The notes: a model not told the origin generated them from the letters alone. 64,000 nucleotides of DNA from an uncultured Acetatifactor sp. (GCF_910585425.1 NZ_CAJUCP010000007.1:61035-125034); one strand, 5' to 3'. Counted from the stretch's first letter, positions 1-9,551 are shown. A program made the numbers and translations.

Positions 1-262
1 TTATACCGTATTTGAAATCATTATTAATACGTAGACAACACCCTTTATATGTCTGAATAAAATAAGTACCTTGAGGAAGTACATCCTCTCCACCTATCAA
101 AACTATTTCTTTAATTTGATGGGAGTTCGCAAATTCTTGTAAATTGGTACGCCTTATCAATGCAAACTCTTTAGTTCTGTCTAAAGAAATAAAAGAGTCA
201 GTTAAATCTGTATTCGAGGTGATGTAGATGCTTTCATCATGATAAAAATATAGCAGCTCCAT
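1..262 (-). CDS. Partial unknown protein, last gene of the RiPP-like operon, cut by left edge
   Basis: An open frame of 87 codons starts at ATG 262 and runs off the left edge without a stop. It begins 15 bases after the stop of the preceding ABC transporter gene, with an AAAGG ribosome-binding site, so it is almost certainly co-transcribed with it. The visible N-terminus starts MELLYFYHDESIYI and later contains IVLIGGEDVLPQGTYFI. I recognise no family and see no signal peptide or membrane segment. It may be a further maturation or immunity protein of the cluster, which is inference from position only. Confidence 0.6.
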   Translation of the reverse strand, partial: MELLYFYHDESIYITSNTDLTDSFISLDRTKEFALIRRTNLQEFANSHQIKEIVLIGGEDVLPQGTYFIQTYKGCCLRINNDFKYGI

Positions 263-277
263 AATCCAATTACCTTT

Positions 278-1906
278 CTACATGCTTACGACCATGTCGC
301 AATACTTTGCCAAACAGGCTTCGTGTGAAGCACAAATAATCAGCATTTTCGGTTTCAAAGTTTTCAGCACCTCTGCGAATCTTAAAATATTTTCTTTATC
401 CAACCCATTTGTCGGCTCATCCAGCAAAAGAATACGAGGATATTTAGACAAAACGCAAAGTAGACCTATTCTGTCCTTTTGGCCGCCTGATAATCCAATA
501 TTATCCTCCAACAAAGCAGCATCTAGAAAATCAGAACCTATTTCAGAAACAATATTCAGCTTTTCTGCTAAGTTGCAGATATACCGCTCATCATATGAGG
601 GATTGAACAGTTCAATATTTTCCCGAATAGTCCCTCGAAAAAGATGGAACGATTGGCTCATATATCCTACATATTTATACCAGGAACTATTTGATATCTG
701 CGACAAGGGAACATCGTCAACAAAAACACTATCTTTATGAGCCTTACATTCTTTTAATATTATTTTCAGCAATGTTGTTTTGCCGCATCCACTTGCACCT
801 TTTAACATTACTAAGCCGACACTTGGAAATACAACCGAGAATTTGGATAATACCGACGACTTACCATCATAAGAGTAAGCCAAATCCTTTACTACTAATT
901 TATCGAAATCCAGAATCTTTTTATTCCCTGGCATCTCAGGTGAAGCTGAAATAATAGCATCGGCTTTACACAGCAAAGCATTGACCCTGCTTAGCGAATT
1001 GATCAAAGGCCCGCTCAAAACCTCTATAAATGAAATGAAGGAAATTTTGCTCCAAAAATTTGTCATATATGCAGTGCTTGTAATTATTAGGCTTAATTGT
1101 TTATAATCGCTATCAAAAAAATACACACCAACTATATATCCAATAACAGGCACTATTCCGTTTATAAAATCAAGGACACGACCGGGGCTATCAATATGGG
1201 CTTCACATTTGATGTCGTTGATTTTCATTTTCTTCTGCTGGCTGGCAACATCATGCCAAATCTGTTCAAAAGAATCCTGAAACTTGATTTCCTCATATGA
1301 AAAAACAATATCATTGACCATGTTTTTATATGAGGATGTCAGCTCATACTTATTTTGGGAGTAGAGGCTGATATTTTTATTTAATTTATAATTCATTAGA
1401 ACAATCAGGGGTGCGACAAAAACACTTATGAGAAAAACCAAGGGGTTGAAAAGCAATAAGCCGAATGCTGCAATCAAAGCAGATAATACATTTGCGGAAA
1501 AAGAGAGCATTGACTTTCCAATATTAAGAATAATACTAATGTCTGAATGTAGTATTGTGATAATCTCACCCTTTGTTTTTCCCTTCGCTTTCCCATCACC
1601 AAATACCAAAGAGGAAAAAATATCAGTTTGCACATCCGTCTTAACTATGTTGGTCAATAATTCACTATTATACACTGATAACATATTTGCAACAGCCGGC
1701 ATTATAATATTTAAAAGAAAAAGCAATAAACACATAGCGAAATGATTTCCATTTTGGATATAAAAAGCAATTTGACCGGAAATTAACGGCTGTATAAAAG
1801 AAATCACGGTAAATAATGATAATATGAAAATAAAAATAACAGTTCTCTTTTTATCATATCTATTAAACAGGCTCCAGATTTCTTTATACATTGAAATTAT
1901 TTTCAT
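278..1906 (-). CDS. ABC exporter half-unit (TMD fused to ATPase)
   Basis: A 542-residue exporter with about six membrane segments in residues 20-300 and an ATPase domain after about residue 330. The Walker A motif reads GASGCGKTT, the signature motif LSGGQKDR, and the Walker B region ILLLDEPTNGLD. It has no N-terminal C39 peptidase domain, so it would not cleave a double-glycine leader itself. The ATG overlaps the stop of the upstream ABC gene by four bases (ATGA) and has a GGGAGGT ribosome-binding site. The adjacent 1903-3540 gene is a second half-unit, so the two probably form a heterodimer exporting the product of the cluster or a lipid or peptide intermediate. Substrate assignment is inference from context. 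Confidence 0.88.
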   Translation of the reverse strand: MKIISMYKEIWSLFNRYDKKRTVIFIFILSLFTVISFIQPLISGQIAFYIQNGNHFAMCLLLFLLNIIMPAVANMLSVYNSELLTNIVKTDVQTDIFSSLVFGDGKAKGKTKGEIITILHSDISIILNIGKSMLSFSANVLSALIAAFGLLLFNPLVFLISVFVAPLIVLMNYKLNKNISLYSQNKYELTSSYKNMVNDIVFSYEEIKFQDSFEQIWHDVASQQKKMKINDIKCEAHIDSPGRVLDFINGIVPVIGYIVGVYFFDSDYKQLSLIITSTAYMTNFWSKISFISFIEVLSGPLINSLSRVNALLCKADAIISASPEMPGNKKILDFDKLVVKDLAYSYDGKSSVLSKFSVVFPSVGLVMLKGASGCGKTTLLKIILKECKAHKDSVFVDDVPLSQISNSSWYKYVGYMSQSFHLFRGTIRENIELFNPSYDERYICNLAEKLNIVSEIGSDFLDAALLEDNIGLSGGQKDRIGLLCVLSKYPRILLLDEPTNGLDKENILRFAEVLKTLKPKMLIICASHEACLAKYCDMVVSM

Positions 1907-3540
1907 TCCACACCTCCCTCAAAATGGGTACAGAGATTTATCTTAGTTATCCCATCTAAGTTATAAATAAAATCATCTCTATGGGATATTATAAAACAAA
2001 TCAAATTTTCCCTCATTAGATTTTCAAAAATCTTTTTTCCGGTAGCCATATCAAGTGAAGAAAAACTCTCGTCAAGAAAAAGGATTTCCGGTTTTCTAAT
2101 CAAAGCCCTTGCAAGCGAAATTCTTTGCTTTTCTCCTCCGGACAATCCTTCTCCGCCTGGTCCTAATATTGTGTCTATTCCATTGGGCAGCCCTTTAACA
2201 AAATCATATGCACATGCCTTTTTTAATGCCTCTTCAATTTCCTCATCCGTATATTTATTCCCAAGAGTTATATTTTCACGAATAGTAGAATTATAAAGAT
2301 AACACATCTGTGGATTGTACCCTATCATTTTTCTGCACTGGCCTGGCGCAAACTCTTCCTTTTGCAGATCTGTCATCTTCACACTGCCGGAGCAAGGCGT
2401 CAATAAACCGGACAAAATTCGAATCAAAGTTGTTTTCCCACAACCACTGGGGCCTTGAACCAAAACTATAGAAGGCTTATTTTCCATTAAATCAGGATAA
2501 GCCAGCCCAGTATTTTTGCCGGCATATTTATATGAAATGTCTGTAGACAAAATGTTTACAATATTATTGTGCATTTCTTCCTCTTTTATTATCTCTGACT
2601 CAATAGACAAAAAGGGGATTATACGTTCTTCATACTGGCATCCGTTCAGATAATTCTGGCGCAGGCCAAGCAATGCTTCAAAAGAGCTGATATAATTCGC
2701 GACCACCGGCATTATCAAAAAATAGGATTCAATTGCAGCCCCCGCATATATAGTCCAATAAATATAAGCAAACAGAGTACCGTAGACTGCAACTTGGGGA
2801 ATTATTTTATTTACACCTGAAATAATATTTAGATTAGTAATCTTTTCATTAATATTTTTTATGGAAATCATTGCCTGGTTCAGCTTATCATATACCGTAT
2901 CTTGTATACCTGAAAGCCGTATATATTCTGAGTTGTCAACAAATTCACTTGTAAGCGTATTTAATCGGATTTGCGCATCAATAACTTCCCCTACATTCTT
3001 TGATATTTTTTTGCTAAGCCTTATGGATATGAAGTAGGTTGAAGCATATACAAAGGCTATAAATAATATGATATATTCTGATATATTATGCCGGAAGAAC
3101 AAAATATATGTTGCTAAATTAACGATTACCGATATAAAAGAATTATAGCTATTAAAAACAGCTGCTACATAATCCGAACTCAAATCCAGGGAACACAATG
3201 TAATATCGCTTTTATTAAACGCACAGACAGAATCCGAATCCCCCTCAAAAAGAATTTTCAATGAAAGATTCGTATACTTGTTTCTGAATATATGGCAAAT
3301 AAATTTATTTACAATAAAATGCAGATAACTGAAAACAAATAATAGAGCTTGCAGCAAAATTACAATTACAGACATACCTATCAGTTTGTTTTTTTCCCCG
3401 AAGAGAGCGATATCATTTAAAATCGCCGCATTGATTTTTACGCATGAAACGTTCATGAACGTTATTATAATGCTAAAAAACAAACTGCTAACTATTGCAG
3501 CCAGTTTTAACCGTGTCCGGTAAGGTATCTCTTTTTTCAT
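1903..3540 (-). CDS. ABC exporter half-unit (TMD fused to ATPase)
   Basis: A 545-residue protein with an N-terminal transmembrane region and a C-terminal ATPase. Visible motifs are QGPSGCGKTT (Walker A), GLSGGEKQRISLARAL (signature) and EILFLDESFSSLD (Walker B). The longest frame starts at a TTG at 3555, but that codon lies just before a GAAAGGA ribosome-binding site placed well for ATG 3540, so 3540 is used. Even so the gene overlaps the end of the B12 radical SAM gene by 53 bases, which implies tight translational coupling. There is no peptidase domain. It probably partners the next ABC gene. Confidence 0.88.
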   Translation of the reverse strand: MKKEIPYRTRLKLAAIVSSLFFSIIITFMNVSCVKINAAILNDIALFGEKNKLIGMSVIVILLQALLFVFSYLHFIVNKFICHIFRNKYTNLSLKILFEGDSDSVCAFNKSDITLCSLDLSSDYVAAVFNSYNSFISVIVNLATYILFFRHNISEYIILFIAFVYASTYFISIRLSKKISKNVGEVIDAQIRLNTLTSEFVDNSEYIRLSGIQDTVYDKLNQAMISIKNINEKITNLNIISGVNKIIPQVAVYGTLFAYIYWTIYAGAAIESYFLIMPVVANYISSFEALLGLRQNYLNGCQYEERIIPFLSIESEIIKEEEMHNNIVNILSTDISYKYAGKNTGLAYPDLMENKPSIVLVQGPSGCGKTTLIRILSGLLTPCSGSVKMTDLQKEEFAPGQCRKMIGYNPQMCYLYNSTIRENITLGNKYTDEEIEEALKKACAYDFVKGLPNGIDTILGPGGEGLSGGEKQRISLARALIRKPEILFLDESFSSLDMATGKKIFENLMRENLICFIISHRDDFIYNLDGITKINLCTHFEGGVE

Positions 3541-5059
3541 TTCTAATCCTTTCAAAGATATCGTTGCCTAATTCATTTTTTGCCATTAGAGTCATGAGTC
3601 TGTAAAACATATTTATATAACACTCATTGTCTTTAAGTGCATCTGTATTCTGCTTTAATAGAAATCTTAGATAAAACAATATCGGCTTGCTTAATTTCAA
3701 ATCCATATTTTTAAATGGCTCAACCAAATCAGGTAAATCTTTGATTGATTCAAATAAATATTTTATTCCTCCACTAACAAAACGACAGATATTTTTTATT
3801 TCCCTTGTCTTCTCGTCATTTATTTCATATGTAAAATGAACTCCATGATCCAGCAACTTATATTCATTAAATAATTGCTGATACATATCCGTTCCAAGAT
3901 ATGGCTTATATGAATTTAGAATGCTTGTCCAATGTAACAGCGAAAAACAATCCATCTGAATTAAAAATTCGACCGTTTCCGATAACTCATCAGAAGTCAT
4001 CCAAGGATCAAAAATAATTAAACACAACTTGGCATCAAGTCCTATTTTTTTTAAGACCTGTATAGCACGTTTATTATCTTCAGTCGTAACATTTTTTCCA
4101 TATCTTTTTAGGGTAGTGTCAGATCCCGACTCTATTCCAACATATATCTTTTTCAATCCAACATCTTTTAACTTTTCTAAATCCTGTAAATCTACAGATT
4201 CAACACGACAAGCGATATGGAATTCGATGGATATTTGCTTCTCCTTAATAAGGTTGCAAAACCTTTCCACTTTCTCTTTCCCAGTCTTACCCACTCCCAA
4301 GAAATTATCGTCTACAAAATCAAATTTATGAACATTCCAGTTTTCAATGATATACTCTATTTCTTCTACTATTCGTTCTGGGCTTCTTGAACGCCAAACT
4401 TTACCATTCCCAAATTTAAAAAAAGCAGGAACACTACAAAACCGACATTTTCCCCAACAGCCACGGCTACTTTCGATAAGCGCAAATTCTGGTAAATGCT
4501 CCCTGAAATGACTTCGATCAGCAAACGGCAAACTATCTAGATTTTGAATGAGATCACGTTTTTCACTAGTTACAATCTTTCCCGATTCCCTGTAAACAAT
4601 ACCATTTACAGAATCAATACCTTCTCCATTGTCAATTTTTTTTACAAGATCAAGTGTTGTAATCTCGCCTTCACCTAAAATAATATAATCAATATCTTCG
4701 CACTCTGTCATTAACCTGTCATATAAAAAGGTGGCTGCATGCCCTCCTACCATAATTCTGGAATTTGGTAAATTTCTTTTTATAATCTTAGCTGCTTCTA
4801 TTCCACCTAAATAATCAGTAGATTCAAAGGAGATACTAATTCCTATAATATCAGGCCGTAGTGAAACAATAACTGATTCTAGCATTTTACAAGACATATT
4901 TTCCTGAGGACAGTGCAATATATCCGTATCGTGATAACCGTTTTGCTTTAAATACGAACTTATAGATTCCAGTCCTAAATCTTCTATTGTCAAATCAAAA
5001 CGACTTCCCGGATAATCTTTCTTATCAATATAAGGCGGTACAATCAATAATATTTTCAT
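3488..5059 (-). CDS. B12-binding-domain radical SAM enzyme
   Basis: A 523-residue protein. Residues 1-150 look like a cobalamin-binding Rossmann domain, with LRPDIIGISISFES followed by IMVGGHAATF and DYIILGEGE. The radical SAM core follows with the cluster motif RGCWGKCRFCSVP (CX3CX2C). This architecture is typical of class B radical SAM methyltransferases and of related ring-forming enzymes. A B12 enzyme inside a peptide-modification operon suggests C-methylation of the peptide or another unactivated carbon, but the substrate cannot be read from sequence. It overlaps the preceding small gene by four bases. The canonical DXHXXG cobalamin-binding motif is not obvious, so B12 may bind in the base-off, His-off manner or have been lost. 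Confidence 0.85.
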   Translation of the reverse strand: MKILLIVPPYIDKKDYPGSRFDLTIEDLGLESISSYLKQNGYHDTDILHCPQENMSCKMLESVIVSLRPDIIGISISFESTDYLGGIEAAKIIKRNLPNSRIMVGGHAATFLYDRLMTECEDIDYIILGEGEITTLDLVKKIDNGEGIDSVNGIVYRESGKIVTSEKRDLIQNLDSLPFADRSHFREHLPEFALIESSRGCWGKCRFCSVPAFFKFGNGKVWRSRSPERIVEEIEYIIENWNVHKFDFVDDNFLGVGKTGKEKVERFCNLIKEKQISIEFHIACRVESVDLQDLEKLKDVGLKKIYVGIESGSDTTLKRYGKNVTTEDNKRAIQVLKKIGLDAKLCLIIFDPWMTSDELSETVEFLIQMDCFSLLHWTSILNSYKPYLGTDMYQQLFNEYKLLDHGVHFTYEINDEKTREIKNICRFVSGGIKYLFESIKDLPDLVEPFKNMDLKLSKPILFYLRFLLKQNTDALKDNECYINMFYRLMTLMAKNELGNDIFERIRNEKRDTLPDTVKTGCNS

Positions 5060-5313
5060 ATGCGAAACTCCATTTCATAATTTATAGAAAAAATCTTATC
5101 ATTCGAATCTATTATATAATTCTTTTGCAGCAATGATTTCAAAAGTAGTTGTTTATAAGTATGCATTTCGTTTTCATTTGAAAGCATGGTCATGAAAGTA
5201 GACTGATTAACCTGCTGTATAAGCATCATTTTTCTTCTATAAACATCATATAATATTGTGTCATTACCACTCGGTATACAAACAACTCCATCTCTCAAAA
5301 TATATTTAATCAT
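5056..5313 (-). CDS. Small protein, possible divergent PqqD/RRE-like peptide-binding domain
   Basis: An 85-residue protein overlapped by four bases on both sides (ATGA junctions), so it is embedded in the operon. The segment TILYDVYRRKMMLIQQVNQS resembles the beta-hairpin of PqqD-type RiPP recognition elements, where a short strand about the bound peptide is followed by a helical wing. The match is weak and there are no catalytic residues to check. It may deliver the leader peptide to the neighbouring B12 radical SAM enzyme or the HPr-kinase-like protein. That role is inference. Confidence 0.6.
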   Translation of the reverse strand: MIKYILRDGVVCIPSGNDTILYDVYRRKMMLIQQVNQSTFMTMLSNENEMHTYKQLLLKSLLQKNYIIDSNDKIFSINYEMEFRI

Positions 5314-6131
5314 TTTCCTTGACCTCTTATTAAATTTAATAATCTCTCAGATTCTTCTAAATTGAAACCTAGTTTTTTTACCGGTACTTTTTTTAAAATA
5401 TCTTCTAATGTATATTTGGAAATATCCCTTCCCCCTTTAACCCATATATTAAAATAAAAATATTTAGACAATAACATACCAGCAACTTCTGCTGGAATAT
5501 CCTGACAGAATATGTTTTGGGTTTTTTCTAATATATATATAGTTTGTAAAGGTAATTCAATATTTGAATTACAATTTCGCCAAGGTATCCCATGATACAT
5601 AGGTTTCTGACTTTTGTCCAAATACAAACACACCATTTCATCAGTCAGATTATTCTGTCGAAGCAATTGTAAAATGGTGCTTTTTCCCGCACCGCTGTGC
5701 CCGCAAAATAAAATTGCCTGTTTATCCAACATAATGGCAGAAGCATGAAACAATATTTTTCCATCAAGAACAGAAGCCATTCTCCAAATAATCGATATCA
5801 ATAAATCAAGAGCTTCTTCATTATAATCCATCAGTTCAATAAAGCAGGTTTTATCAAGCAAGTTTAAAGTTGCCGCACCAAAAAACTGATTCTCGCAGTG
5901 AATATTTAATATATATTTATCATTTTCAATTGTTGCACCTATTTTTAGTTGATTTGCATATACTAGAGTTTTCCGCCCTAAACACTTTATTGTCAGAAGT
6001 AAGTCAGATTTTCTCTTAGGTGATAAAACAATATATGATTTATACTTCTGTTGAAGAAATGCACAAACAGTATGGGACAAATCATAAAATGTAAATAAAA
6101 TATCTGCAATATCTATTGAAATCATTTTCAT
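5310..6131 (-). CDS. HPr-kinase/phosphorylase-like P-loop protein
   Basis: A 273-residue protein with a clear P-loop, FCGHSGAGKSTILQLL at about residue 145, preceded by ILFHASAIML. This arrangement is typical of HPr-kinase C-terminal domain relatives found beside PqqD proteins in lasso-peptide and polysaccharide clusters. The N-terminal 130 residues are unlike the HPr kinase regulatory domain. Some relatives in lasso peptide clusters phosphorylate the precursor peptide, so peptide or sugar phosphorylation is a reasonable guess here. Its ATG overlaps the glycosyltransferase stop (TAATG). Confidence 0.72.
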   Translation of the reverse strand: MKMISIDIADILFTFYDLSHTVCAFLQQKYKSYIVLSPKRKSDLLLTIKCLGRKTLVYANQLKIGATIENDKYILNIHCENQFFGAATLNLLDKTCFIELMDYNEEALDLLISIIWRMASVLDGKILFHASAIMLDKQAILFCGHSGAGKSTILQLLRQNNLTDEMVCLYLDKSQKPMYHGIPWRNCNSNIELPLQTIYILEKTQNIFCQDIPAEVAGMLLSKYFYFNIWVKGGRDISKYTLEDILKKVPVKKLGFNLEESERLLNLIRGQGK

Positions 6132-7339
6132 TAATCCTCATTTATCGGTGAAGCATACATATCTAAATATTTAGATTCAGAACTATACCCACTCTGCTTA
6201 ATAGAACAAAATACTCTTTGCATACAATAGCTATTTGCTTCATTTGAAAAACAAATTTGAACTGGCTCATTGGAACTGGCAATTGCATTATGGAAAATAT
6301 GTTGTATATCATAATTAATTCTGTTTCTACAATATTTTTCTAAATAGCGTTGTTTAGCATTTTCCGACATCATCTTTCTAATATCTGGATTACAGATACG
6401 ACAAGTATACATCAAAGCTTTGTCCATATCTAATTGTATATCACCATTTATATATTGCGTTTGAATTTTATATCCATTCCACCCATGAACAACATGATCT
6501 TTGAGACCACCCCAATCCGAACATATAATTGGTAATCCCTGAGACATTGCCTCAACCTGCGCAAGTCCAAAATTCTCATCCTTATTTAAAGTCAAATTAA
6601 TGAACACATCTGCATTTTGATATTCCTGAATTAGTTGATCATCCTCTAAGTATCCCTTAAAAATAACAAAATTCACCAAATCATATTGAATAACTAAATT
6701 TTCTACATGATTTTTATATTCATGCCCTTCTAGATAGTAATCCCAAGTTCCAACTAAAATAAGGATGAACTCGATATAGCCTTTTAGATTTCTGCATAAT
6801 TCTAATAAGCCATGAATATTCTTACTACTTGTTAGACGTCCTACATAGAGAAAATGTAAGCACTTGTTCGAAAATACTCGCATTAATTTATTCCCACAAT
6901 ATTCGAATTTTTTTCCTATTGGTAATGGTACAATTGCCGTTTTCAACGAACTCTGTGTACATATCTTTTTGTAGATATCATAATCTGATTTGCAAGAAAA
7001 CAAGAGAGTATCATTTATCTTAAAATTGCTTTGATTAATCCATAGCGTCATCCCCCCCATTGTCATATCAGCATAAAGGGGTAAAATAACAGGAATATTT
7101 TTTTTGATTGATTTGCGCACTTGCAGAAAAGTGCGATCATACCCAAAAAAAGCATCATAATTCTCAGCAGCAATCTGCACTTGTCTTAAATAATTACTTT
7201 TTGTAATTGATTTTATATAATTGGGCATTAAACTTACTGCATAGTGGTCTTTCAGTATCTCAAAAAAACACTCATATATAACCTTGATTCTATTTTTCAT
7301 AGGTAATACATTCATATTAAAGAAGCCTATGTTATACAT
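6131..7339 (-). CDS. GT4-family glycosyltransferase
   Basis: A 402-residue protein with a GT-B fold of the GT4 type. The donor-binding half contains FLYVGRLTSSKNIHGLLELC, then the loop DADVF-like QNADVFINLTL, and the EX7E motif in DENFGLAQVEAMSQGLPII followed by SDWGGLKDHV. GT4 enzymes are retaining and use nucleotide sugars. Because it sits between a PqqD protein and an HPr-kinase-like protein in a peptide cluster, glycosylation of the Ser/Thr-rich precursor at 9552-9698 is the leading hypothesis. It begins eight bases after the PqqD gene ends. No signal peptide or transmembrane segment is seen, so it should be cytosolic. Confidence 0.85.
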   Translation of the reverse strand: MYNIGFFNMNVLPMKNRIKVIYECFFEILKDHYAVSLMPNYIKSITKSNYLRQVQIAAENYDAFFGYDRTFLQVRKSIKKNIPVILPLYADMTMGGMTLWINQSNFKINDTLLFSCKSDYDIYKKICTQSSLKTAIVPLPIGKKFEYCGNKLMRVFSNKCLHFLYVGRLTSSKNIHGLLELCRNLKGYIEFILILVGTWDYYLEGHEYKNHVENLVIQYDLVNFVIFKGYLEDDQLIQEYQNADVFINLTLNKDENFGLAQVEAMSQGLPIICSDWGGLKDHVVHGWNGYKIQTQYINGDIQLDMDKALMYTCRICNPDIRKMMSENAKQRYLEKYCRNRINYDIQHIFHNAIASSNEPVQICFSNEANSYCMQRVFCSIKQSGYSSESKYLDMYASPINED

Positions 7340-7347
7340 AGATTCTC

Positions 7348-7632
7348 CTATCCCCTCAAATAAACAATCCTCTTTGACAGCATACTCTCAACAAAGGTAA
7401 TCGCATCCCTCTCAATAGAATCGATTTTCTGAGGAAACAATAATTTTATATTTTCTATAATAGCCTTTATTTCCTTACCTTGTTTTTCTTCCAATTGACT
7501 CCATATTATACTACCCATTTCATTTAGCACATAATATTTACCTTCTTCAACATCATACAGCATGATACAATCTTGAAAATTACTTTCAATTAAGTTTTGC
7601 TTTTTAGATATGACAGAATTAATATCAATCAT
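7348..7632 (-). CDS. PqqD-family peptide chaperone (RRE)
   Basis: A 94-residue PqqD-like protein. The hallmark is the pair CIMLYDVEEGKYYVLNEMGS followed by IIWSQLEE, then a helical C-terminal half with a run of acidic and hydrophobic residues. PqqD-family domains bind the leader peptide of a RiPP precursor and present it to a radical SAM partner. The gene overlaps the upstream radical SAM/SPASM gene by eight bases. It is a standalone copy, while the radical SAM enzyme carries its own N-terminal PqqD-like domain, so the cluster has at least two and possibly three recognition elements. Confidence 0.83.
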   Translation of the reverse strand: MIDINSVISKKQNLIESNFQDCIMLYDVEEGKYYVLNEMGSIIWSQLEEKQGKEIKAIIENIKLLFPQKIDSIERDAITFVESMLSKRIVYLRG

Positions 7633-9244
7633 ACTTTTTCTCCTTATTTCTTTGATTCATTTTTATCTTATTAATTGTTCCTATATAAGGAATCCAAGGG
7701 CCAGTTCCTTCACTGCCAAAATTACTAAATAGCTTGTCTAAAAAATATTCTGTCCCTTCCTTGTTAATAATGTATTTTTCTTTTGATAACTCCTCTTCAG
7801 AATAAAAGCTCATAGACGTATCTAATTCAGCTCTAGCTCTACTGGCCTGAACTTTACAACGTCGATTATCTCTGCCAAGTAAAGAACCACAACCATGAAA
7901 AGCGTTTGCACGGCATCCTCCCACACATGCATACCTCATACCACATTTTCCGCAACTCTCAAATTCTTCTAACAATTTTTCTCGAAACACTTTTAACTGA
8001 GGAGCATCATTCCAAATTGATTTTATAGGGTGATTTCTATAATTTCCTAAACATACATCATATAATGCTGGGCATGGTGTAATATTTCCGTTTGCTGTAA
8101 TTGCAAAAGAACGTTGTCCAACACCGCACAAACTATTCTTTACATATCTCATATAACGATTTGGGTCAAATTTCCATTCTGGTTTAGGTTCAACCGGGTT
8201 CATTACATAATATTCCCAAGCTTCATCCTTGCACATATCTGAACCCCATGCAAAGCGGATTCGATTCCCATACACATAAATTGATTCATCAAGAAAACGC
8301 CACAAAGTCGCTTCCTGTGATGAATCAAGTTCTAATTCTTTAGCTAATGAGCCGCGACCAATTAAATCTAAACTGCCTATAATTATTCCATGACATTTGA
8401 GATTTATCGCTTGTTCGACGACCATGCGCAATTGTACAAAATTTTTCCTATTTGCAACAAAAGACCATGCTACTTTGATTCCAGCTTCTACTAAATTTTT
8501 TATGCCCTGAATAGCAAGGTCATATGTTCCTGAAACACCAGTAATAAAATCATGGGTTTCAGCATCAGATCCATGAATTGATATACGGCAATAACCCAAA
8601 CCCGATTCTTTTAACCTTTCTGCCATTTGACGAGTAATTAAGGTTCCATTCGTAAAAATTTCAGTATGTATATTATTCTCTGTACAATATTCAATCCATT
8701 TAGTCACATCTTTTCTAAGAAGTGGTTCACCTCCTGTAAAAATCACACAGGATCCACCCATTTCCTTAAACTGCTTTAACAAATCATATCCTTCTTCAAG
8801 AGACAATTCATCATTACCTAACTTGTTTGAAGGATTGTAGCACATTATACACTGTCTGTTGCAAGCGTTAGTCACTTCCCAATACATTAAGCCAGGATTA
8901 AACTTCGGAACATCTCCCCTGGAGCCACAGACATAGTTTTTAAACATCTTCTTCAAATCTTTATTTCTTAATAAATATCCATTATTTTCTAAAACTGTCA
9001 TGAAACTATCGACATCATTTCTCACTGTAATATGGTCGCAAGGCATATTATTAGTATAAACGTATTCAACAATATCATCAAAATTACTCTTTCCATCACA
9101 AAGCATGAGAATTTCATATGCGGCTTTATTAATTCGAAACTGTTCCAAAGAAACTTGATCAAAAAGGAAATACTTATTTCCATCTTTCCAAAACAGAACT
9201 CCAGGCCTAACATATGATCCTGTAAAATTTTTTACATCATTCAT
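7625..9244 (-). CDS. Radical SAM/SPASM peptide maturase with N-terminal PqqD-like domain
   Basis: A 539-residue enzyme in three parts. Residues 1-95 resemble a PqqD/RRE domain (YFLFDQVSLEQFRINKAAYE). The radical SAM core carries NACNRQCIMCYNP (CX3CX2C) and FTGGEPLLR. The SPASM region near residues 390-480 has many cysteines for auxiliary Fe-S clusters, including CGKCGMRYACVGGCRANAF. Such enzymes install thioether, carbon-carbon or carbon-oxygen links, or epimerise residues, in RiPP precursors. The closest upstream gene is the 48-aa precursor at 9552-9698, separated by a hairpin. The exact chemistry cannot be decided from sequence. Confidence 0.9.
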   Translation of the reverse strand: MNDVKNFTGSYVRPGVLFWKDGNKYFLFDQVSLEQFRINKAAYEILMLCDGKSNFDDIVEYVYTNNMPCDHITVRNDVDSFMTVLENNGYLLRNKDLKKMFKNYVCGSRGDVPKFNPGLMYWEVTNACNRQCIMCYNPSNKLGNDELSLEEGYDLLKQFKEMGGSCVIFTGGEPLLRKDVTKWIEYCTENNIHTEIFTNGTLITRQMAERLKESGLGYCRISIHGSDAETHDFITGVSGTYDLAIQGIKNLVEAGIKVAWSFVANRKNFVQLRMVVEQAINLKCHGIIIGSLDLIGRGSLAKELELDSSQEATLWRFLDESIYVYGNRIRFAWGSDMCKDEAWEYYVMNPVEPKPEWKFDPNRYMRYVKNSLCGVGQRSFAITANGNITPCPALYDVCLGNYRNHPIKSIWNDAPQLKVFREKLLEEFESCGKCGMRYACVGGCRANAFHGCGSLLGRDNRRCKVQASRARAELDTSMSFYSEEELSKEKYIINKEGTEYFLDKLFSNFGSEGTGPWIPYIGTINKIKMNQRNKEKKYD

Positions 9245-9510
9245 AACAGTTTTCCTCGTATAATATGCTTATAGCCAATCAAAATAGGCTATATACTTAT
9301 TCTTTTTATAATAAGAATGACTTAGAAAGACTCTCTTCCCCATTCTCCCTTGTCTACAGTTACTAATTACTTTTATTTTGATGCAGATGAAAGCAATCAG
9401 AAAAATTCCCTTTCAGCCTTTTCACCACTTGTACAAAAATTCAATAATTATTTTATGCATGATACCAGACAAAGTCCGATGGTACTGCTTTTTCTCCTCG
9501 CATAAAACAT

Positions 9511-9545
9511 TTGCGAGCCAAGCATTCATTATCTTTGGCTCGCAA
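9511..9545 (-). terminator. Hairpin after precursor gene (attenuator-like)
   Basis: On the minus strand TTGCGAGCCAAAG pairs with CTTGGCTCGCAA around a ten-base loop. It lies just after the stop codon of the 48-aa precursor (9552) and is followed by only a short T-rich stretch (ATGTTTTAT). This is where RiPP operons usually place a leaky terminator or RNA-stabilising hairpin, so that precursor mRNA exceeds enzyme mRNA. The remaining 9245-9510 stretch has no confident gene. It contains a 24-codon frame at 9269-9343 and a small hairpin (TATAGCC with GGCTATA) before the radical SAM start. Confidence 0.6.
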
Positions 9546-9551
9546 ACAAAT

